A DNA stretch of 44,613 nucleotides from Leisingera sp. ANG-Vp (lineage in GTDB: Bacteria; Pseudomonadota; Alphaproteobacteria; Rhodobacterales; Rhodobacteraceae). Below are positions 26,289 through 35,308 of the stretch, in pieces (position 1 is the stretch's first letter; each line of letters begins with the position of its first letter). The notes below the pieces were generated by a model. That model was given only the letters and a program-made list of their open reading frames with translations, made no database searches and had not been told where the DNA came from. The DNA lies in NCBI RefSeq assembly GCF_000813725.1, contig NZ_JWLD01000018.1:1-44613 (forward strand). Direction: 5' to 3'. A program made the position numbers and the translations under genes.

Positions 26289-27368
26289 ATGACAGGCGTA
26301 TTGCCCAGCCAAACCATTGAAAAGATGCTGGAGAGCGGCGGTATTGCGGTCAGTGCGCCGCTGGTGGAAGGCCAGGTGCAGCCGGCAAGCCTCGACCTGC
26401 GGCTGGGCAATACCGCCTACCGCGTCCGCGCATCCTTCCTGGCCGGCCAGGGCAGCAGCGTTTCGGACCGTCTCAGCGAGTTCGAGATGCACCGGATCGA
26501 TCTCACCAGCGGCGCGGTGCTGGAAAAGGGCTGCGTCTATGTGGTGCCGCTGATGGAAAGCCTGGCGCTTCCGGACGATGTCTCGGCGGTGGCCAACGCC
26601 AAAAGCTCAACCGGGCGGCTGGACCTGCTGACCCGCACCATTACCGATGGCGGCGAAGAGTTTGACCGTATCAAGCCCGGGTACACCGGTCCGCTGTATG
26701 CCGAGATCTGCCCGCGGTCGTTCTCGGTGCTGGTGCGTCCGGGAATGCGGCTCAATCAGATCCGGTTCCGCACCGGCCAGGCGGTGCTCAGCGATGCAGA
26801 ACTGAAGATGCTGCACGCGGGCACGCCGCTGGTGGACGGCGAGGCAGTGATCGAGGACGGCCTGGGCTTTTCGGTCGATTTGAAGCTGCCGGGCAGCGAC
26901 CTGGTCGGATACCGGGCCAAGCCGCATACCGGCGTAATCGACCTGGACCGCATCGGCGAATACGACCCCCAGGAATACTGGGAAGAGGTGCGCACCAGCG
27001 ACGGGCGCATCATTCTGGACCCTGGCGCGTTTTACATTCTGGTCAGCCGCGAGGCGGTGCACATCCCGCCGGCCTTTGCTGCCGAAATGGCGCCTTACCT
27101 GGCGATGGTGGGGGAATTCCGGGTGCATTACGCAGGGTTCTTTGATCCGGGCTTTGGGCATGATGCTGCCGGCGGTTCCGGTTCGCGCGGAGTGCTGGAA
27201 GTGCGGTGCCACGAGGCGCCCTTTGTGCTGGAGCATGGCCAGGTGGTCGGGCGGCTGGTCTATGAGAAGATGGCCGAGGTGCCGGAGCAGCTATATGGCG
27301 CTGGCATTGCCTCGAACTACCAGGGCCAGGGGCTGAAGCTGTCGAAGCATTTCAAAACGCCTGCCTGA
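26289..27368 (+). CDS. dcd: dCTP deaminase, two-domain alphaproteobacterial type
   Basis: A 359-residue protein, about twice the length of E. coli Dcd (193), annotated in alphaproteobacteria as 2'-deoxycytidine 5'-triphosphate deaminase. Two dUTPase-like halves are visible. The first has QPASLDLRLGNTAYRV, VANAKSSTGRLDLLTRT and PGYTGPLYAEICP. The second has GRIILDPGAFYILVSREAVHIP, PYLAMVGEFRVHYAGFFDPG and GVLEVRCHEAPFVLEHGQVV. It makes dUTP, which dUTPase converts to dUMP for thymidylate. The ATG at 26289 follows CAGGAA. Which half is catalytic is not certain. Confidence 0.88.
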   Translation: MTGVLPSQTIEKMLESGGIAVSAPLVEGQVQPASLDLRLGNTAYRVRASFLAGQGSSVSDRLSEFEMHRIDLTSGAVLEKGCVYVVPLMESLALPDDVSAVANAKSSTGRLDLLTRTITDGGEEFDRIKPGYTGPLYAEICPRSFSVLVRPGMRLNQIRFRTGQAVLSDAELKMLHAGTPLVDGEAVIEDGLGFSVDLKLPGSDLVGYRAKPHTGVIDLDRIGEYDPQEYWEEVRTSDGRIILDPGAFYILVSREAVHIPPAFAAEMAPYLAMVGEFRVHYAGFFDPGFGHDAAGGSGSRGVLEVRCHEAPFVLEHGQVVGRLVYEKMAEVPEQLYGAGIASNYQGQGLKLSKHFKTPA

Positions 27369-27417
27369 CAAATGCTGAGGGCCGCGCACGCCCTCGGGCA
27401 GAAGCGCGGTGCCCGGC

Positions 27418-27963
27418 CTATTGGCCAGAGGGCTGCTTGACCGGCCCCCCAACCGACAATTCCTCGGTCGTGCCTGCCTGCACCGGCCTGTCCAGATGCG
27501 TGGACAGCACCATATGGGTGCGGGTGCCGCGGACGCATTCGACCTCGTAGACCCGGGCCAGCAGGCCTTCCAGCGCCTTGGGTGACGCCACACGCACCTT
27601 GAGAATCAGATTGGCATCGCCTGCGGCACTGTGGATTTCTTCCAGCTCAGGCATCTCCTGCAGCGCCAGAAGCGCGGTTGTCACGCCCCAGCCTTCGGTC
27701 TCCACATGGATGAATGCCAAAAGCGGCTTGCCCACTGAGGCGCCATCAAGACGGGCAATGGTGGCCTCGATAGCGCCGGAAGCACGCAGCCGTTTAACCC
27801 GTTCGTGCACGGCAGGCGCCGACAGGCCAACGTCCTGTCCGATCGCCGCGTAGGAAAGCGTCGCATCACTGCTCAGCGCGCCTAATATTCTTCGGTCCAA
27901 AGCATCCAGAACCCGGGTGGCCCCGGCTGTTTTCCGAACACCATCTGTTTTTTCCTTCGTCAT
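27418..27963 (-). CDS. Lrp/AsnC family transcriptional regulator
   Basis: A 181-residue protein. The N-terminal winged helix is LDALDRRILGALSSDATLSY, IGQDVGLSAPAVHERVKRL; the C-terminal RAM ligand domain is LAFIHVETEGWG, ELEEIHSAAGDANLILKVRV and LEGLLARVYEVECV. Such regulators usually sense amino acids. The start at 27963 is supported by GAAGGG about 10 bp upstream; a further in-frame ATG at 27990 would overlap the operator-like repeat. It is divergent from the MFS gene, so it probably controls that exporter. Confidence 0.9.
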   Translation of the reverse strand: MTKEKTDGVRKTAGATRVLDALDRRILGALSSDATLSYAAIGQDVGLSAPAVHERVKRLRASGAIEATIARLDGASVGKPLLAFIHVETEGWGVTTALLALQEMPELEEIHSAAGDANLILKVRVASPKALEGLLARVYEVECVRGTRTHMVLSTHLDRPVQAGTTEELSVGGPVKQPSGQ

Positions 27964-27989
27964 ATGCCCTGACCCTTCACAGAACGTCA

Positions 27990-28015
27990 TTCAGATCATA
28001 GCAAATATGCCTGAA
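27990..28015. promoter_or_regulatory. Quasi-palindrome between the Lrp and MFS genes
   Basis: TTCAGATCATA and TATGCCTGAA face each other across GCAAA (one position shorter on the right). It lies in the 72-bp divergent gap, 20 bp from the MFS start. AT-rich dyads of this type are common Lrp/AsnC binding sites. Confidence 0.4.
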
Positions 28016-28035
28016 CATTATTCAAGGCGGAACCC

Positions 28036-29187
28036 ATGCGTACCCCCATATTGATCCTGATGAGCGCCATTGGCGTGATTGGCGCAAACTCGCTCCTGCT
28101 GTCGCCGGTGGTGACGGCGGTGAGTGAAAGCCTGGATGCCACGACGGGAGAAGTCATGCGGGCGGCCAGCGCCTATGGGCTGGGGGTGGCGGCAGCAGCG
28201 CTGCTGCTGGCCCCGTTGGGCGACCGGATCGGTGCCGGGAGGCTTTTGCGGATGGCGCTGCTGCTGCTGGCGGCGGGGCTTGCCGCAAGCGCCGCGGCGC
28301 CGGATGCCTGGATGCTGGCGGCCGCGCAGGTGCTGTGCGGGCTGGCGGCTGGCGCCGCCCTGCCCTCGATCTACACGCTGGCAATGGTGATCGCTCCCAA
28401 GGGGCGCGAGGCACGGGTGCTGGGGCTGGTTTTGTCAGGCTGGACCGTGTCGATGGTGCTGGGGGTGAGTGTCAGCGCCTGGGCCACCGACCTGGCGGGC
28501 TGGCGCGCCGTTTACGGGGCGCTGGCAGGCATTGCGCTGCTGCTGTGGGGGGCAGCCGTATCCCTGCGCGGGGCGGGCAGCCCCAGCGGCAGGGCGACTT
28601 CGCCGCTGACGGCCCTGCGGGTGCCGGGGATCCTGCGCGGGCTGCTGGCTGCGGCGCTGCTGATGATGGGGTTCTACGGCAGCTACTTCTTCACCGGCGC
28701 CCATATCACCCAAGTGCTGGGACACAGCACCACCCAGGCCGGGCTGCTGCCGCTGTTCTATGGAATCGGCTTCGGGCTGGCCGTGCTGCTGGACCCGCTG
28801 CTGGACCGGCTGGGACTGGCGCGCGCCACAGCGCCGGTGCTTTTGGTGATTGCCGCCAGCTACGTGCTGCTGGCTGCCGCAGCGCCGAACTATGCGCTGC
28901 TGCTGGGCGCCGCCGTGGTCTGGGGTGTGTTCCAGCATCTCGGCCTCAACCTGCTGGTGGCGCGGCTGACCGCGCTGGACCTGTCACAGCGCGGCGCCAT
29001 CATGGGGCTCTACAGCACCGTGACTTATCTTTGCGTCTTTGCCGCCCCCTTTAGCAGCAGCCTGCTGTTTGCCAAATGGGGGCTTGCCGGCTGTCTTGTG
29101 CTGTCGGCGCTGCTGGCCCTTACCGGTGCCGCGGAAGCGCTTGGCCTGCGCCGCAAGCCGGTCAGCCCTGACGGCGCCCCGGCTTGA
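28036..29187 (+). CDS. MFS transporter
   Basis: A 383-residue protein with about 12 membrane helices. The MFS motif A between helices 2 and 3 is LAPLGDRIGAGRLLR. The N-terminal motif LLSPVVTAVSESLDATTGEV and the helix 5 motif GWTVSMVLGVSVSAWATD resemble drug or amino-acid efflux permeases of the DHA1/AraJ type. The substrate is unknown. Its divergent Lrp neighbour suggests a small amino-acid-like inducer. The last 26 bp overlap the convergent small gene. Confidence 0.87.
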   Translation: MRTPILILMSAIGVIGANSLLLSPVVTAVSESLDATTGEVMRAASAYGLGVAAAALLLAPLGDRIGAGRLLRMALLLLAAGLAASAAAPDAWMLAAAQVLCGLAAGAALPSIYTLAMVIAPKGREARVLGLVLSGWTVSMVLGVSVSAWATDLAGWRAVYGALAGIALLLWGAAVSLRGAGSPSGRATSPLTALRVPGILRGLLAAALLMMGFYGSYFFTGAHITQVLGHSTTQAGLLPLFYGIGFGLAVLLDPLLDRLGLARATAPVLLVIAASYVLLAAAAPNYALLLGAAVVWGVFQHLGLNLLVARLTALDLSQRGAIMGLYSTVTYLCVFAAPFSSSLLFAKWGLAGCLVLSALLALTGAAEALGLRRKPVSPDGAPA

Positions 29188-29350
29188 CCGAAGGGATGCG
29201 TGAGCGGCCTGCCTGCTGCACAGGCTGGCTGCCCTGCCCCTGCCGCTTGCCGCGCTTGGCCACAGCACCAATGCCAGCATTGATGCCTGCATTGACGGCA
29301 CGGCCGACCAGCTTGCGCAGCACCATGTTGATGATCCAGTTGATGTTCAT
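29162..29350 (-). CDS. Small membrane-associated protein, function unknown
   Basis: A 62-residue protein starting MNINWIINMVLRKLVGRAVN, an amphipathic segment, followed by GINAGIGAVAKRGKRQ and a basic, Gln/Arg-rich end. Short proteins with the MNINW(I/L)xNM start occur in Rhodobacteraceae near scp genes, as I remember, but no role is known. GAGG lies upstream of the ATG. Its 3' end overlaps the MFS gene tail-to-tail by 26 bp. Confidence 0.55.
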   Translation of the reverse strand: MNINWIINMVLRKLVGRAVNAGINAGIGAVAKRGKRQGQGSQPVQQAGRSRIPSVKPGRRQG

Positions 29351-29484
29351 TGCCTCAGCCCCGTTTATTGCCTGCCCGATATATTAAATTGAGATTAAGA
29401 CAATTCCGGGGCGCAGCACATGTCCGGCTGAGGAAAGCCGCGGTCACAATGCTGTAATGAAACACGCACCGCGGCAAACAGGCA

Positions 29485-30177
29485 TCATTCTTCGAAGAGT
29501 TCTGCCTGTTCTTCCGGCTCTTCGTCCTCGTCGCCGCCCTGCCCCATCGGCAAAGATCCCGGCGGCGGGCGGTTTTCCAGCAGACCCGCGGCGCGCAGCT
29601 CCTTGAGGCCCGGCAGGTCGCGGGCGCTTTCGAGGCCGAAGTGGTCCAGGAAGTCCGGCGTCACAACAAATGTCACCGGACGGCCCGGGGTCATGCGGCG
29701 GCGGCCCAGGCGGATCCAGTCCATCTCCATCAGCTGGTCGATGGTGCCGCGCGAGACGGACACGCCGCGGATTTCCTCGATCTCGGTGCGGGTCACCGGC
29801 TGGTGGTAGGCAACAATGGCCAGGGTCTCAATCGCGGCGCGGCTGAGCTTGCGCAGCTCGGTGGTTTCCTTCTGCATCAGGAAACCCAGGTCCGGCGCGG
29901 TGCGGATCGCCCAGGCATCGCCCAGCCGCACGACGCGCACCCCGCGCCCCTCGTAGCGCTTGCGCAGATGCTCCAGCGCCTCGCGCGGGTTGCAGCCGGG
30001 CGGCAGGCGGCCCTCAAGGTCGCGCAATGTGACCGGCTCGGCGCTGGCAAACAGCACGGCTTCGACCATGCGCTCTTGTTCGGCCATCGGCGGCGCATCG
30101 AACAGGGTGTCGTTCTCGGTCCGGCCCGAGGCGCTTGGGCCTGCCGCGTTCTGGCCGTCCATGATCTGATCTTCCAT
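29485..30177 (-). CDS. scpB: Segregation and condensation protein B
   Basis: A 230-residue ScpB, the winged-helix kleisin partner that joins ScpA and SMC in chromosome condensation. Landmarks: MVEAVLFASAEPVTLRDLEG, VRVVRLGDAWAIRTAPDL, LSRAAIETLAIVAYHQPVTR, TEIEEIRGVSVSRGTIDQLM and GRPVTFVVTPDFLDHFGL. The ATG at 30177 shares one base with the scpA TGA stop, so translation is coupled. The C-terminus has an acidic Glu-rich tail. Confidence 0.93.
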   Translation of the reverse strand: MEDQIMDGQNAAGPSASGRTENDTLFDAPPMAEQERMVEAVLFASAEPVTLRDLEGRLPPGCNPREALEHLRKRYEGRGVRVVRLGDAWAIRTAPDLGFLMQKETTELRKLSRAAIETLAIVAYHQPVTRTEIEEIRGVSVSRGTIDQLMEMDWIRLGRRRMTPGRPVTFVVTPDFLDHFGLESARDLPGLKELRAAGLLENRPPPGSLPMGQGGDEDEEPEEQAELFEE

Positions 30178-30971
30178 CAATGGTCCCCGTCGAGGCTGCG
30201 CAGCTGAATGGGCGCAAATGTTTCGCTCTGGCGCAGTTCAAGCCTGCCTTCCTTGACCAGCTGCAGCGAGGCCGCAAAGGTCGCCGCGGTGGCTGAGCGG
30301 CGTTTGACCGGATCGCTGTGCCAGCCGTCCGGAAGATAGCTGATCAGGTCGGTCCAGTCGCCGGTAAAGCCCAAGAGGTGGCGCATCCGGTCCAGCGCCT
30401 CCTCCATGGTGAAGACCGAGTCGCGGTCCATCACGAAAGGGCGGAAGTCATCCTTGGTGCGGATGCGGGCATAGGCCTGCATCAGGTCCAGCAAGTTGGC
30501 GGTATAGGTAACGGTTTTGATCCGGGCGACGGTCTCGACCTCGCCGCGGGCAAAGAAGTCGCGGCCCAGCCGGTCGCGGGCCATCAGCCGGGCCGAGGCA
30601 TCGCGCATCGCCTGCAGGCGTTCCAGCTGGAAGGCCAGGTGGGCGGCCAGCTCCTCACCCGAAGGGCCTTCTTCCTCCGGGTCCGGGGGCAGCAGCAGGC
30701 GGGATTTCAGGAAGGCGAGCCAGGCGGCCATCACCAGGTAATCCGCGGCCAGTTCGATGCGCAGCTCCTTGGCCTTTTCGACAAAGGCCAGATACTGCTT
30801 GGCCAGCTCCAGCACCGAGATCCGGCGCAGGTCCACCTTCTGGGTGCGCGAGAGCGTCAGCAGCAGGTCGAGCGGGCCTTCGAACCCGTCCACATCCACG
30901 ATCAGAGCCTCGGCTGCCAGCCGCTGCTCTACCGTTGAATCCGCTTCCGAAAAAAGTGACTGCTCAGCCAT
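30177..30971 (-). CDS. scpA: Segregation and condensation protein A (kleisin)
   Basis: A 264-residue ScpA. The N-terminal SMC-binding helices are VDGFEGPLDLLLTLSRTQKV, DLRRISVLELAKQYLAFVEKAKEL in pieces, YLVMAAWLAFLKSRLLLP; the C-terminal winged helix is AATFAASLQLVKEGRLELRQ with FAPIQLR. The start at 30971 overlaps the last 8 bp of nagZ, and scpB begins at its stop. The three genes are one tightly coupled unit. Confidence 0.94.
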   Translation of the reverse strand: MAEQSLFSEADSTVEQRLAAEALIVDVDGFEGPLDLLLTLSRTQKVDLRRISVLELAKQYLAFVEKAKELRIELAADYLVMAAWLAFLKSRLLLPPDPEEEGPSGEELAAHLAFQLERLQAMRDASARLMARDRLGRDFFARGEVETVARIKTVTYTANLLDLMQAYARIRTKDDFRPFVMDRDSVFTMEEALDRMRHLLGFTGDWTDLISYLPDGWHSDPVKRRSATAATFAASLQLVKEGRLELRQSETFAPIQLRSLDGDH

Positions 30972-31968
30972 ACACCTGCCCGCCCATGAGGGCGGCAAGT
31001 TCTCTTTCAGCGCCCAGAATGTCAAGGGCAGCGGGCGGGCGGCGGGCCTCCAACGCGCGGTCTGCGCGGGTCTGCGCCGCTTCTGTCATCGAGCCTGCGG
31101 CGTCCGCCACACTGATGCGCTCCTCCAGCGAGGCGTTGCACAGCAGGACCACATCGCAGCCTGCCTCAATCGAGGCCCGGGCATTGCCGGCCAGCGCGCC
31201 CTGCATTGCCTTCATCGAGATATCGTCGGTCATGATCAGCCCGTCAAATCCGATGCGCTCGCGGATCAGCCGCATCATCACCGGCGAAGTGGTGGCGGGG
31301 CGGTCGTCATAGGCCTCGTAAACCAGATGCGCCGTCATCCCCAGCGGCAAGTCATTCAGCGCCTCGAAGGCGGCAAAGTCGCTGTCCTCCAGCTCGGCGG
31401 GATGGGCAGCCACATGCGGCAGGTCCAAATGGCTGTCGGCGGTGGCGCGGCCATGGCCCGGAATATGTTTCAGAACCGGCAGCACGCCGCCGTCCAGATG
31501 CGCGGCGGCCACGGCGCGTGCAATCCGCGCAACGGCAGCGGCATCGGTGCCATAACAGCGGTTTTTCAGGAACGGATGGGTTTCGGCGCAGGCCACATCA
31601 GCAATCGGAGCGCAGTTGCTGTCGATGCCCAGGGTGTGCAGCTCATGGGCGATCAGCCGGTAGCGCAGGTACATCGCCCGCACCGCCTCTTCGCCGGCCA
31701 GCTGGACGTGGTCCAGCGGCGGCTGCCATTCCCGCGCCAAAGGCGCCAGCAGGCGCTGCACTCTGCCCCCCTCCTGATCGATGGTGATGGGGCAGTTCCG
31801 GCCCACCGCCTCGCGGAAATCCGCGCACAGCGCCTGGATCTGCTCAACGTCATCCAGATTGCGGGCAAACAGGATGAAACCAAACGGATCCGCGTCGCGG
31901 AAAAACGCCTTTTCATCCGCCGTCAGGCGAAGACCCTCTGCATCCAGGATTGTGGCTCCGTAAGCCAT
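30964..31968 (-). CDS. nagZ: Beta-N-acetylhexosaminidase NagZ
   Basis: A 334-residue glycoside hydrolase family 3 enzyme that removes GlcNAc from cell-wall muropeptides in the cytoplasm. The family signature is VLPVLKHIPGHGRATADSH (substrate Lys-His, catalytic His in the flexible loop) and the nucleophile Asp is in GLIMTDDISMKA. ITIDQEGGRVQRL binds sugar. I chose the ATG at 31968 (MAYGATILDAEGL); a longer frame to 32055 has no similarity. It works in the same recycling pathway as AnmK. Confidence 0.94.
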   Translation of the reverse strand: MAYGATILDAEGLRLTADEKAFFRDADPFGFILFARNLDDVEQIQALCADFREAVGRNCPITIDQEGGRVQRLLAPLAREWQPPLDHVQLAGEEAVRAMYLRYRLIAHELHTLGIDSNCAPIADVACAETHPFLKNRCYGTDAAAVARIARAVAAAHLDGGVLPVLKHIPGHGRATADSHLDLPHVAAHPAELEDSDFAAFEALNDLPLGMTAHLVYEAYDDRPATTSPVMMRLIRERIGFDGLIMTDDISMKAMQGALAGNARASIEAGCDVVLLCNASLEERISVADAAGSMTEAAQTRADRALEARRPPAALDILGAERELAALMGGQVYG

Positions 31969-32115
31969 GTCTGCCCCCCCTGCCAGCTTCCTCCTTGGAA
32001 CATGGGCACCCGTTTCAGGATGCTTGCAGCCCGCCGGGGAGGAACCGGCAGGCACCGCCCGGTATGCCCGGGCAAAAGAAGTATCTCACTTACACGATTA
32101 ACGGCTGGTTAATCA

Positions 32116-33282
32116 TTACCGGGTGGTCACCGGGATGCAATCCGCATTGCCGGCCACCAGCGCCGAGCAGAAGCGGCGGGCATCCGACAAGCCGGCAAAG
32201 CCCATGGCCCGCAGGCGGTAGAAGGTCCGGCCGCCGCTTTCAGCCCGCTGGATCACCCGCTGCTTGCTGCTGAGGTAATCCGGGAAACGGGCCTGGATTC
32301 GGTCCCATTCGGCGCGCGCCACTTCCGGGCTCTCATAGGCGCCAAGCTGCGCCAGGCGGGTACCTGCCGCGAGGGTGGCCGGGTCGACATCAACGGTGGC
32401 CGCGGATGCCGCCGGTGCGGCTGCGGCCGGAGCGGGGCTGAACCTTGCGGGCCGGGCCGATGGCCGCAGCGAGACCTTGACACCCGGCGCATTCAGCAGA
32501 GCCGGAGAGACGGAGGCGGCGGCAAGCGCCGGCTGCAGCGGCTCCGGCTGCACGATGGCAGGAGCCGGAGCGGACGCGGGCACCGCGGCGGACAGCGTTT
32601 CCGCCTCGCGCGCCAGTTCCGCAACAAGCGCGTCGATATCACCGTTCTGGAATGAGGCCACTGCGTCTTCGCTCACACCCGGGGCTGCCGGAGCCTGGGG
32701 CTCTGCCGGAGCTGCAGGCAGCTCCTCCGGGGCAGCTTCGGCGGCCAGCTGCGGCAGCGGCTTGTCGTCTTCTGTCAATTCAATCGCGGCAGGCGCCAGC
32801 GTCAGCCGCTCGGCCGGGGCCTCGGCACTGCCTTGCGCTGCCACAGCGTTCACCGCCAGCCCCTGATGGTCGGCCTGGGTGCCGCCAGGGTTGGCAGGCT
32901 GCTCGCGCATCGGGCCTTCAGCCGCGCGCACAACCGGCACGCCGCTGACATCGCGCATCACCAGCTTGTAGCCCCAGAAACCGACGCCAGCCACCAGCGC
33001 GATCGAGGCGGCCGCCCCCAAGAGGCTCAGCGTCCTGGAAAACCGCGCCCGCAGCCCTGCCGGAGCCGCATAGGCGGCATATCCATGAGCGTCCCCGCCT
33101 TGCTCTTCGGGCTGGTAGCCATAGGAGGGGTCGGCATAGCCGTAATCCGGTTCGGCGCCAGGGCCGGTATACTGCTGGGGGGAATACGGCTGACCGTAAG
33201 AATGGTCAGCTGCGGTGTCCTGTTCCCGGGCACCGCCCTGTGTATAGGCGTGCTCCTGGCCCGCCTGCGCAAAATACGCCAT
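32116..33282 (-). CDS. SPOR domain-containing membrane protein
   Basis: A 388-residue bitopic inner-membrane protein. Residues 1-75 are Gln/Tyr/Gly-rich and cytoplasmic, one membrane segment lies near 85-105 (LSLLGAAASIALVAGVGFWG), and a long Ala/Pro/Glu-rich periplasmic linker follows. The C-terminal SPOR domain spans about 305-388 (GTRLAQLGAYESPEVARAEW, then FYRLRAMGFAGLSDARRFC). SPOR domains bind glycan strands stripped of stem peptides at the division site. The ATG at 33282 has GAGGCGGA upstream. It lies between argS and nagZ in the same direction. Confidence 0.88.
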   Translation of the reverse strand: MAYFAQAGQEHAYTQGGAREQDTAADHSYGQPYSPQQYTGPGAEPDYGYADPSYGYQPEEQGGDAHGYAAYAAPAGLRARFSRTLSLLGAAASIALVAGVGFWGYKLVMRDVSGVPVVRAAEGPMREQPANPGGTQADHQGLAVNAVAAQGSAEAPAERLTLAPAAIELTEDDKPLPQLAAEAAPEELPAAPAEPQAPAAPGVSEDAVASFQNGDIDALVAELAREAETLSAAVPASAPAPAIVQPEPLQPALAAASVSPALLNAPGVKVSLRPSARPARFSPAPAAAAPAASAATVDVDPATLAAGTRLAQLGAYESPEVARAEWDRIQARFPDYLSSKQRVIQRAESGGRTFYRLRAMGFAGLSDARRFCSALVAGNADCIPVTTR

Positions 33283-33397
33283 TTCCGCCTCACTGCCCGG
33301 TTCGGCGGCGCCCAAACAGCGCCGCGCCCCAAGTCTCTTGAACTGCCTCAGTCCGGCGGAACGTGTGATTTATACCCTCAGGGACCAGCCCCTCCGG

Positions 33398-35143
33398 TTA
33401 TCGCATCTCTTCTGCCGGTTTGACGCCAAGAATACCAAGACCTGCGGAAATGACAACGGAAACGGCCCGGGCCAGCGCCAAATTCGCATGTGTTGCCGAT
33501 TGGCTGCTCTCGTTAACAAATCGTAAACCTTCGTTCGATTTGCCGAGGTGGTAGAGCCCGTGCAGCTCGGAGGCGAGGTCGTAAAGATAGAAGGCCACAC
33601 GGTGCGGCTCGTTGGTGCGGGCGGCAATTTCCACCTGACGCGGCCATTCGGCCAGCTTCTTGGCCACTGCCAGCTGCGCCGGATCGGCGATCAGGCTGAG
33701 GTCGGCGCCGGCAAGCGTGGCGTCATCCGCCGCAATCCCCTGCTCGCCGGCCTTGCGCAGGGTCGAGCAGATCCGTGCATTGGCGTATTGCACGTAGAAC
33801 ACCGGATTGTCCTTGGACTGCTCCAGCGCCTTGTCGAGGTCAAAGTCGAAGCCCTGGTCGTTCTTGCGGGTGAGCAGCATGAAGCGGGTCACATCCGGCC
33901 CCACCGCATCGACCACGTCGCGCAGGGTGACAAAGGTCCCTGCCCGCTTGGACATCTTGAATTCCTGGCCGTCCTTGAACAGCTTGACCAGCTGGCACAG
34001 TTTGATGTCCAGCGGCACCTTGCCGTCGGACAGCGCCGACACAGCCGCCTTCATCCGCTTGACATAGCCGCCGTGGTCGGCGCCGAAAATGTCGATCAGC
34101 TCATCAAAACCGCGCTCGACCTTGTCGTAGTGATAGGCGATGTCCGGTGCGAAATAGGTCCAGGAGCCATCGGACTTCTTCACTGCCCGGTCGACGTCGT
34201 CGCCGTGGTCGGTGGATTTGAACAGGGTCTGCTCGCGCGGCTCCCAATCATCGGGCTTCTTACCCTTCGGCGGCTCCAGCACGCCCTGGTAGATCAGCCC
34301 CTTGGCTTCCAGCGCCTCCAGCGCCGCCTCGATCTTGCCGGTGCCGTAGAGGGATTTCTCCGAGTAAAAAACATCCATCTCAATGCCGAGCTGGGCCAGA
34401 TCCTCGCGGATCAGCTCCATCATTGCATCGGTCGAGAACACCCGCACATCGGCCAGCCAGACGTCTTCGGGCTGATCCAGATAGGCACCGCCCACCTTGT
34501 CCTTCAGCGCCTGCCCCACGGGAACCAGATAGTCGCCGGGATAGGTGCCGTCGGCAAAGGCGATCTCCTGGCCGTGTGCTTCCAGGTAACGCAAGTAGAC
34601 CGAGCGCGCCAGCACGTCGACCTGGCCGCCGCCGTCATTGATGTAGTATTCGCGGGTGACGTCATAGCCGGCATAGGCCAGCAGCGACGCCAGCGCATCG
34701 CCAAAGACCGCGCCGCGGGTGTGGCCCACATGCAAGGGGCCGGTCGGGTTGGCCGAGACATATTCCACGTTCACGCGTTTGCCTGCGCCCATGGCGGAGC
34801 GGCCGAAATCCGTGCCTGCGTCCAGGACCGATTTCAGAACCCCCTGCCAGATGCCCGGCGCCAGCCGCAGGTTCAGGAAGCCCGGGCCTGCGACCTCAGC
34901 CGAGGTGATACGCTCATCCGCAGCCAGCTTGGCGGCCAGTGCCTCGGCGATGTCGCGCGGTTTCATCCTGGCGGGCTTGGCCAGCACCATCGCCGCATTG
35001 GTGGCCATGTCGCCATGGGCAGCGTCGCGCGGCGGCTCCACTGCGACATTGGCAAAATCGAGCCCCTCGGGCAGCACGCCTTCGCCGGTCATGGCGGTCA
35101 GGCTGTCAATCACAAGCGAGCGGATGTCGGTAAAGAGGTTCAT
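33398..35143 (-). CDS. argS: Arginyl-tRNA synthetase
   Basis: A 581-residue class I synthetase. The HIGH motif is seen in [20 protein letters not shown], the KMSKS motif as [11 protein letters not shown], the tRNA D-loop domain is at the N-terminus, and the anticodon-binding DALR domain is at the C-terminus ([34 protein letters not shown]). The length is usual for the family. Confidence 0.97.
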   Translation of the reverse strand: MNLFTDIRSLVIDSLTAMTGEGVLPEGLDFANVAVEPPRDAAHGDMATNAAMVLAKPARMKPRDIAEALAAKLAADERITSAEVAGPGFLNLRLAPGIWQGVLKSVLDAGTDFGRSAMGAGKRVNVEYVSANPTGPLHVGHTRGAVFGDALASLLAYAGYDVTREYYINDGGGQVDVLARSVYLRYLEAHGQEIAFADGTYPGDYLVPVGQALKDKVGGAYLDQPEDVWLADVRVFSTDAMMELIREDLAQLGIEMDVFYSEKSLYGTGKIEAALEALEAKGLIYQGVLEPPKGKKPDDWEPREQTLFKSTDHGDDVDRAVKKSDGSWTYFAPDIAYHYDKVERGFDELIDIFGADHGGYVKRMKAAVSALSDGKVPLDIKLCQLVKLFKDGQEFKMSKRAGTFVTLRDVVDAVGPDVTRFMLLTRKNDQGFDFDLDKALEQSKDNPVFYVQYANARICSTLRKAGEQGIAADDATLAGADLSLIADPAQLAVAKKLAEWPRQVEIAARTNEPHRVAFYLYDLASELHGLYHLGKSNEGLRFVNESSQSATHANLALARAVSVVISAGLGILGVKPAEEMR

Positions 35144-35240
35144 AACTGGCGTCCCATATGTTCAGGACTGCGGATACCTAGGCCCGCAGGCAGGGTCAAC
35201 AGGATTGCAGGGGCAGCCGGAACCGCGACGTGCAACGCAC

Positions 35241-35303
35241 CGGAAAATTCAAATTTTCCGGCCAATTTTCTTCCTCAGGAAAATTGCGCCGCTGGCGCGG
35301 CGC
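35241..35303. repeat. Cluster of three adjacent hairpins
   Basis: Three perfect inverted repeats follow each other between the YciI and argS genes: CGGAAAATT-CA-AATTTTCCG (35241-35260), CAATTTTC/GAAAATTG (35263-35286), and GCGCCGC-TGGC-GCGGCGC (35286-35303). The AATTTTCC core occurs repeatedly. On the minus strand this lies just after the YciI stop and before argS, so it could be a termination or mRNA-stability region. No T-run is seen. Confidence 0.6.
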
Positions 35304-35308
35304 CAGCC

